64,000 nucleotides of DNA from Tigriopus japonicus (lineage: Eukaryota; Arthropoda; Copepoda; Harpacticoida; Harpacticidae). Below, in pieces: positions 58,023 through 64,000 of the stretch. How positions within the stretch are numbered: position 1 is the first letter of the stretch; each line of letters begins with the position of its first letter. Both the position numbers and the translations under genes were made by a program. The notes below the pieces were generated by a model, which was not told the DNA's origin, did no database searches, and saw nothing but the letters and a program-made list of their open reading frames with translations. Location of the stretch: NCBI GenBank assembly GCA_010645155.1, contig JAAGOF010000023.1, positions 454,245-518,244 on the forward strand. Direction: 5' to 3'.

Positions 58023-58902
58023 CAGGGTTGCCAAGTGGCCGAATCCTCGGCCACTTTTGCCAAAAGTGGCCGAATTTTAAAGACGGTGGGCGAAAGAAAA
58101 CAATTCTCTCGGTCACTTCTAAAAGTGGCCGAAAGTGGCCGAACATGAGATCTGGTGGCCGAGAGAAAAATATTTTCTCGGCCATATCCAAAACTGGCCG
58201 AAAGTGGCAAAAATCATAATCGAAATGTTTATGAATTTTGTAAAATGAAGCCTGCATTGGTCTGAAATCTTACTATATTTGAACGTGCCATGTTCTACCT
58301 ACCAGAGCATAGACATTTAGGTATAAATAGACTTGAAACATCAAGTTTGTGTCCAAAAATTGGGCACTAGCAAATCTTGAAATGGACGATTTTAGAATTA
58401 GAAAAACCCTTAGTAGAAATTTTAGGTTGATGTGACCTCAGTTAAATGTTAAACCCTCTTTCTGAAGAAACTTTTGGTTTCATTTGGGTACTAAAATCGT
58501 CAATCATTGCTAAACTTATTTAAAATGGACCAGTCAAATTCACATAGTCAAGAATTTGATAAATAAATCCTCGTATTTCTCTGGATTTGAAACATACCTC
58601 ATTGTGTTTGCAAATTTTTGTAACAATTTGATAACAATTTGAATTTAATTTTCTTTACTTGGAAATGTTGGAATTAGGAATGTTAATTAGGAGGCCAAAT
58701 GTTGATTGCGGGAATTGAAATTTGCTTTGTTGTGATATATCTTTATTTTTCAGAATATTTTTTCCAAATTTTCGGTGTTATACTGAAAACTTGAATTTTT
58801 TCAGATTTTTTTGAAAAAATTTTTTTGTGGCCGAAGTCAAAAAAGTGGCCGAATTTCAAAGCAAAAGTGGCCGAGAGGCTTCCCTAGAACCTGGCAACTC
58901 TT
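58023..58902. mobile_element. hAT-type transposon (GTGGCCGAA family)
   Basis: An 880-bp element with ends CAGGGTTGCCAAGTGG and CCTGGCAACTCTT and a perfect 8-bp duplication TCGCATCC (58015-58022 and 58903-58910). Terminal regions repeat AAAGTGGCCGAA on both sides. It shares CAGGGTTGCCA ends with the neighbouring family, so one transposase may have moved both. Confidence 0.85.
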
Positions 58903-58910
58903 TCGCATCC

Positions 58911-59375
58911 GTATTGAGGCTGAGGTTGTCGAAATTGACGAGAAATTGGTGGCAAAGGCCAAATATCATTGAAGGCGTTGGCCAGAACAACGGTGGATCT
59001 TTGGTGGAGTAGAAAGACAAACTGGCCGATGCTTCATGGTTGAAGTGCCTAACCGAGCTAGGGAAACATTGGAGGAGGCAATAGTGGAGTTCATATTACC
59101 CGGTACCCACATAATTTCTGATGGTTGGGCAAGCTATCGCCATCTTGACGAGATAGATGGCGGGATCTATAGTCATGATGTCATCGTCCATGATCAGAAT
59201 TTTGTTGGCCCTGTGGATGACAGAATCCATACACAAACGATAGAGGGGACCTAGATGCAAATGAAGAGGAAGATAAAGAGACAAGCCGGCATGTCAAGCA
59301 GTCTTCTTTCGATGTATCTCGCAGAATACATGTGGCGGAGGATACATAGGGATAGCGATCCGTTTACCCACTGTG
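58911..59375 (+). pseudogene. Merlin-type (ISXO2-like DDE) transposase, dead
   Basis: One frame from about 58918 encodes an ISXO2-like transposase core: VVEIDEKLVAKAKYH (first Asp), RWIFGGVERQTGRCFMVEVP, HIISDGWASYRHL (second Asp), and TQTIEG (Glu), ending MYLAEYMWRRIHR. In-frame TGA near 58962 and TAG near 59252 disable it. The catalytic residues otherwise survive. The 5' part probably lay upstream and is separated by two hAT insertions; about 12 bp (58011-58022) and the sequence before 56470 belong to the same original locus. Merlin is the eukaryotic relative of bacterial IS1016/IS1595. Confidence 0.8.
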
Positions 59376-59394
59376 TTCCTCTTCATTTGCATCC

Positions 59395-59528
59395 TGCCAA
59401 TCCCATCATCCATATATTATGTATACAAAATGTACCTCCATATAAATACTTCTAATGTTTATGTTGTTAATAAATAGATCCACATATTCTAGAACTGGAG
59501 TTATTTTACTGGCGACCAGGATTCCTTT
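59395..59528 (+). repeat. Possible solo LTR end with primer-binding-site-like TGGCGACC
   Basis: TATAAATA near 59440, AATAAA near 59469 and TGGCGACCAGGATTCC at 59510 are spaced as in a short gypsy LTR followed by its primer-binding site. No gag follows, and the partner LTR is not seen. Confidence 0.35.
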
Positions 59529-62385
59529 CCAAATCTATGCATAGTGTTAAAAATGGAGTTGAACGAACCTTCACCCTTTTATCCCGTCGAGTTGAGACCC
59601 TGTATAGAGACTGGTCAATAAATCTAGTTTAGAACTGCACACATAGCGATCGAGAGGTTGGGTGATTAGTTTCGTGATTAGTCCTCAACTTCAACTACAT
59701 CTGCAGTAGAAGTACGACCACATACAATACAACTTATTCAAGATCAAGGTGAGCAAACAACCTATAGTACATGATCAAGATGAATAAATGGCCAATAGAA
59801 ATTGAATATGAACAATCAATCAGATGCAGGAAGATGAATTAAAGAGGATTGGAAAACAAGGATTCTCTTGTAAAGTCGAATAAAGTATAGTCACATACAG
59901 GACCCACTGAGCACTGACTTCACACCCCAGATCATTCAAAACACTATGAGAGACACAACCACCCTGGAATTGAGTTCATGTCATCAAATAAGTCAAGACA
60001 TTAAAACACTCTTTAGTGACAGTTCCTTCCAATAGAGAAGTATACCTGTCCCTAAACAGGCACTATTTTCAGTGTTTCCAGTTTTTGAGGTGTTGACTAA
60101 CCCTTAGAACAACTAAAAATATTGCAATGCACAACTTCTTTCGCAAGCCAGTTACTCGACCATGGTGACTCAAATTGAGTGTTGAACGCAAGATGTAGCA
60201 CCCAAAATCTTCGACTGATTTCTGTGCACAACCATTAGTTTTGCATTCTAAGTTTTGGAGAGACTGGAAGAGCTTTGATCATAGTAGTTTTTGCATAGAT
60301 TGTGGCACGGCCTGATTAGCCTACTAAGCTCAAAATTTGAGCCTGTACTTTATATTTCCCTATGATTGTTCATTTATCTCACCCTTTTGTTGTTACTTAA
60401 TCTCACTCTTCTAGTATCAGTCCCTTGTTCATCTTGCTGTTATATCAGTCATTTGTTTATCTCGCTTTTGTATGGTCAATAGAAGACGCTATTTTGCGGT
60501 TTGCCATTGCACGGTATGGTCTCCACGCAATGTTTGAAAGCCAATCTCGTGACCTCTCGATTAGACTGTGCCATTCTAAGCTACAGACTCTAGAGCGTCT
60601 TTATGGGAGTGATTTTACGGACCTGCTGCCGTTAGCAGTGTAGGCTTGCCAAAAAAAATCTCAGTTTTCAAGGGTCAGATTTTCGAAAATGTTGTATTTA
60701 TGGGCAATGGCATGGTTAATGTATGTTGAGAAGTATTGCAAAGTAATTTGAAAACAAATGGAGAAATTGGAAGCCTTCAATTAAACAAATTATATGTTTT
60801 TAGGTTTAGTGTCCCCAAGAAGAGGTCTCCCTTGGCCATCTTGTTATTAAAAGTCGGGCAATCCTAATTTCAAAGTTCAGAAGAACCCTCTCAACATATG
60901 TAGCGAAATTTTAGATAAAAGCAACAAAACATACTTTTTTGCAAAAACAATGTCAAGAATTGCTATTGCAACTTCAAATTGTGCAGATAAGAAAGGCATT
61001 ATTGCAATCACCAGGCCTAAACCTTCGTTTTAGTTACCTTGCACGATCATCAGAAACCAATATTGTTTTGTATTGTATTGAACACAGGTCTTCCGAACTT
61101 TTATTCCCGCCAAAAATGATGACGTCATTAGGAATTGCTGTAATTCTAAGATAGAGTGAATCATCGGCACCCACACCATATGTGGGCGATTCCAAGGTTC
61201 TCCTGAAATTAGGTGAAAAACGTATATCCTCACTTATCATAATTGTGGCACCAAATTTACTACGCCAAGAGCTAATTAGTTTGTAAGATATTAGCCCAGT
61301 TTATATGCCCTGCGACAACATTGGTTGTTACAGAAATTTTCTGTCACCATAGGGGGTTGAGTTCATAAGCCAAGGAGTGAGTACATAAGTTGTGACAAGA
61401 AATCGTGTTACAGAAATCTTGACGGGGTAAAATTCCTCCGCCGCATCGTCAAAGAATCTCGTCACAACTTCACCTCCTTGCGCAAGGAGAAAGAAGTCGT
61501 CATCGAAAGAATAGTTCAATATTTATAAGGCAAAACTGAAGGAATACAGAAAATATGATTTTTGTGAAAAAATTACAATTTCAATTAATTATTTGGAATG
61601 GGATTGGAAAGGAATCTCGTACTCAATACGTTTTAGCGCATTTGTAGTCTTGAACTTCTAAGCTCCATTTGAAATCAGCTTGCAGTCCCCGCGAAAGTAG
61701 CGCCCTTACCAGAGTGGTTAATACTTCAATTTTGAACCAAAAGAAACATCTTCGGAAGTGCGAACGACTACTTGACAACTCATATTCTGGCCCTGGCCTT
61801 GGTTATTGATGATTGGAGGTGATTGGTAAAGGAGACTTGTGTTGACAAGTTGAAACCAGAATTGTTCATGTGGATTGTTGATGTGGAAGGAGATGGATGG
61901 CAAACGACCTTTATGGAAGACCCCAATAGACTTCTCATCAAGAATTTCCTCCCCCAATGGTTCTTCATCTCTTCCGGACCTTCACCATCCCCTATGACTT
62001 CACCTTTGACTTTGACTTCAACTTTGCTGAATCCGCCCTCAAATCCGCCAATGCCACACTCACCAAATTCCTCAAAAGATACCTCTGCGTGCCCCAATAA
62101 GGCAATAATGTATGGACACATTAATTATGAAAAACCGAGCCATTTACCACCAAGTTGGTAAGGTTAGTATAGTTTTCGAAAGCACAAGCAACTTTATCAG
62201 ATAAGTGACTATTTCGTTTAAATCAATGGCAGTCTAGCCGGATCCTGAACAACGCGCGCGGCATTTGGGAAGGAAGCATGCAATGGACTAAAAACACGGG
62301 GGGACATGGATCATTAGGACATTATCATACTTCAATTTCAATCTTGTGAAGCAATTGGATCAGGGTTTCAGAATTCAAAACGGCG
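59529..62385. other. Intergenic, no gene recognised
   Basis: Short reading frames at 60425-60643 and 61823-62161 have no recognisable domain. Around 61960-62100 another plus-strand frame reads YDFTFDFDFNFAESALKSAN before a stop; it is protein-like but unidentified. Confidence 0.4.
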
Positions 62386-62387
62386 CG

Positions 62388-62525
62388 TCGCCTTTTTCCG
62401 ACCTTCATTATTGCCCGATATGATTTTTCGACCTTCAAGATTGCCCGCGGTTGCTCTTTTTTGGCCTTCATTACTGCTCTGTTGTCTTTTTTCTTGGGCC
62501 TTCAATACCGCCCGTGTTGTGAGTC
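62388..62525. repeat. Imperfect tandem repeat, about 34-bp unit, four copies
   Basis: Units share TTTTTNNGACCTTCATTATTG or CCTTCAANATTGCCCG. Copies begin near 62390, 62424, 62456 and 62488. Confidence 0.6.
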
Positions 62526-62979
62526 AACTGCTTTTGATCGGCTTTTTTCGCTTTCAATTTCAATTTCAAGCTCGCACAACAATGAGCAACGTTGAGCGAA
62601 GGCGGAAATCAATTAGCAAGTCACATGAAATACGTCGACTTTTGTTATGTAGTGGGGAGTGAGCCAAACGAACGATATTGTTCTAAACTCGTAGTAAAGC
62701 AAGAATACGGTCGAGATTTGCCTACATCACTGCACTGGAAGCTTTTCCAATTTATTGCTCACTTCCGCAGGAATTACTTGGTTTACCCTTGATTTCATCT
62801 TCCTCTGAAACATTGACATATTTGATTATTGAGGATTAAATCTAAACACTACTCATATTTGACACCCATGCCAGAGCTACATGGTACTAAAATAACCCTC
62901 TTTCATTTTTTTTCATTTATCAGTCAGGTCTATATTATAGTTTATCCTTCTAATAATCTACTAAATTCAGTATTTTTCA

Positions 62980-63085
62980 ATGTTGAAATAAAATCGGCGA
63001 TATTTGAGCTGAGGCGGTCCATTTTTGACCCAGAGAAGCGAAAGTATCTCTGGGCAGATAAACACCCAAATTCTCAAACAATTTA
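62980..63085 (+). repeat. Dispersed repeat shared with 47035-47130
   Basis: See the copy at 47035. The two are about 70-75% alike over some 95 bp by eye. Confidence 0.5.
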
Positions 63086-63633
63086 AGTCTTTGAAAATTT
63101 AATTAAGATGGAAAAAATGCCATTTTTGTATGTTGTAACACAAAAAGTCAAAGAAATAGAATTAAATAAAACCCACTTGAAACACGGATTTTTGAAAACT
63201 GGCTTTTGAATGAGAAAAAGGTTACACAGGTCATCCATCATATTTAGTGGAATTCTGCGGTTTTAAAAATCGCCTTTTGGTCCTGATATTAATTAATAAT
63301 GAGAAAATGTGTGAAGACTTGTCCTCTGAGATGGACAAAGTTGGGTAGAATTTCGGATTTCCTCTTCTTTTTGGACCTCCTCCAAAAAACCAAACCGATT
63401 CTTTGGAGTTAGCTCTTTGCCTTTCTTTTTTATTTCGTGACAAAAGGATGCTTATTAGTAGGTTAAAAGCGCCCTCAAATGTCGATTTCCTGCTTTTCCG
63501 CTACGAATAATGAAGATTGTACAGCCTAGAGCTCTAGTACAGCCTAGGGCAAATAGCGCAGAACCGTGAAAGGTTGTGAGAGGATCGTCAACCACTTTCC
63601 GTTCTAGAGCTCAACGTCTTCTCGTCTATACCA
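63086..63633. other. Intergenic, no feature recognised
   Basis: It includes a short duplicated phrase ACAGCCTAG(A/G)GC near 63522 and 63540. Nothing else is supported. Confidence 0.45.
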
Positions 63634-63733
63634 GAGGCTAGTTTTTAAGACGCAAAGATCGATCTCAAGATCGGACTTATAGTACTATAGTACGATCTTG
63701 AGATCGATCTTTTGCGTTTAAAAAACTAGCCTC
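63634..63733. other. 100-nt hairpin
   Basis: GAGGCTAGTTTTTAAGACGC with AAGATCGATCTCAAGATCG pairs with its inverse (CGATCTTGAGATCGATCTT, GCGTTTAAAAAACTAGCCTC) around a roughly 20-nt loop that itself contains the palindrome TATAGTACTATA. Few mismatches. It could be a microRNA-like precursor or a tiny MITE. Confidence 0.55.
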
Positions 63734-64000
63734 AGGTGCGTGAAAAGTTCTGCAATCTCCGTTTTAGGACAAATAACTCTGATATTATTGATTCAATATA
63801 GTAATCAAAAGTTGCCCCTGAGATCTCTCTTTCCTGAAAATGAATTTATGCTATGTCTTCTAGTTTGAGAAATATTTTCAATCTACTAACCAACAATCAA
63901 AATGACCGTTTCGTATTCATTATCATGCGTAACCGAGGGAAGGGTAGCATAACGATTCCGAATTCTCACGAACGTTTGGACTCATCAATATGGTAAATAA

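Noticed and set aside
61823..62161. Plus-strand 112-codon open frame
   Set aside because: Pro/Ser-rich with no domain; the protein-like part nearby is in a different frame. No gene model could be supported.

Overview
The window is nuclear DNA of an animal, most likely an arthropod and plausibly a crustacean such as a copepod. Reasons: protein-coding genes with short GT-AG introns (56-375 bp), several metazoan housekeeping genes, a secreted arthropod-style serine protease fused to a C-type lectin domain, low gene density, and many nested animal transposon families (Ty3/gypsy, LINE, hAT, Mutator-like, mariner, pogo, Merlin, tRNA-derived SINEs). The species assignment is inference.

Layout. 1-10.8 kb is a transposon nest: a decayed Ty3/gypsy element with recognisable LTRs, primer-binding site and polypurine tract (Gypsy-A, +) abuts a second decayed gypsy (Gypsy-B, -). 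The gag of Gypsy-B is split by a hAT element (8-bp target duplication) and by a Mutator-like element (10-bp duplication) that carries a piece of gypsy integrase. 11-15.2 kb has a tRNA-headed SINE, a 909-bp mariner-type foldback, nested inverted repeats and a pogo-like MITE. 15.4-20.4 kb is a frameshifted LINE inserted in a hAT-type MITE. 21.1-23.5 kb is an intact single-exon serine protease (-). 23.5-30.7 kb is intergenic with MITEs and SINE pieces. 30.7-35.2 kb is a gene island: FAM76 (+) converges on RTN4IP1 (-), with a possible two-exon micro-gene (+) diverging from RTN4IP1. 35.3-40.9 kb is another hAT/Mutator cluster. 40.9-43.0 kb holds a compact OST4/GTF2H5 locus and CDC26 (+). 43.8-59.5 kb is again transposon-dominated, with two further broken LINEs, an 82-bp perfect-arm palindrome and a Merlin (ISXO2-like) transposase pseudogene. 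The last 4.5 kb has only small repeats and a hairpin.

The intact cellular genes are unrelated in function: secreted proteolysis, FAM76 (unknown nuclear role), mitochondrial coenzyme Q/oxidoreductase metabolism, N-glycosylation (OST4), TFIIH-dependent repair and transcription (GTF2H5) and APC/C function (CDC26). The most unusual gene arrangement is OST4 lying wholly within a predicted intron of GTF2H5, so one shared 5' exon could serve two essential proteins. The most unusual mobile element is the Mutator-like element with a captured integrase fragment.
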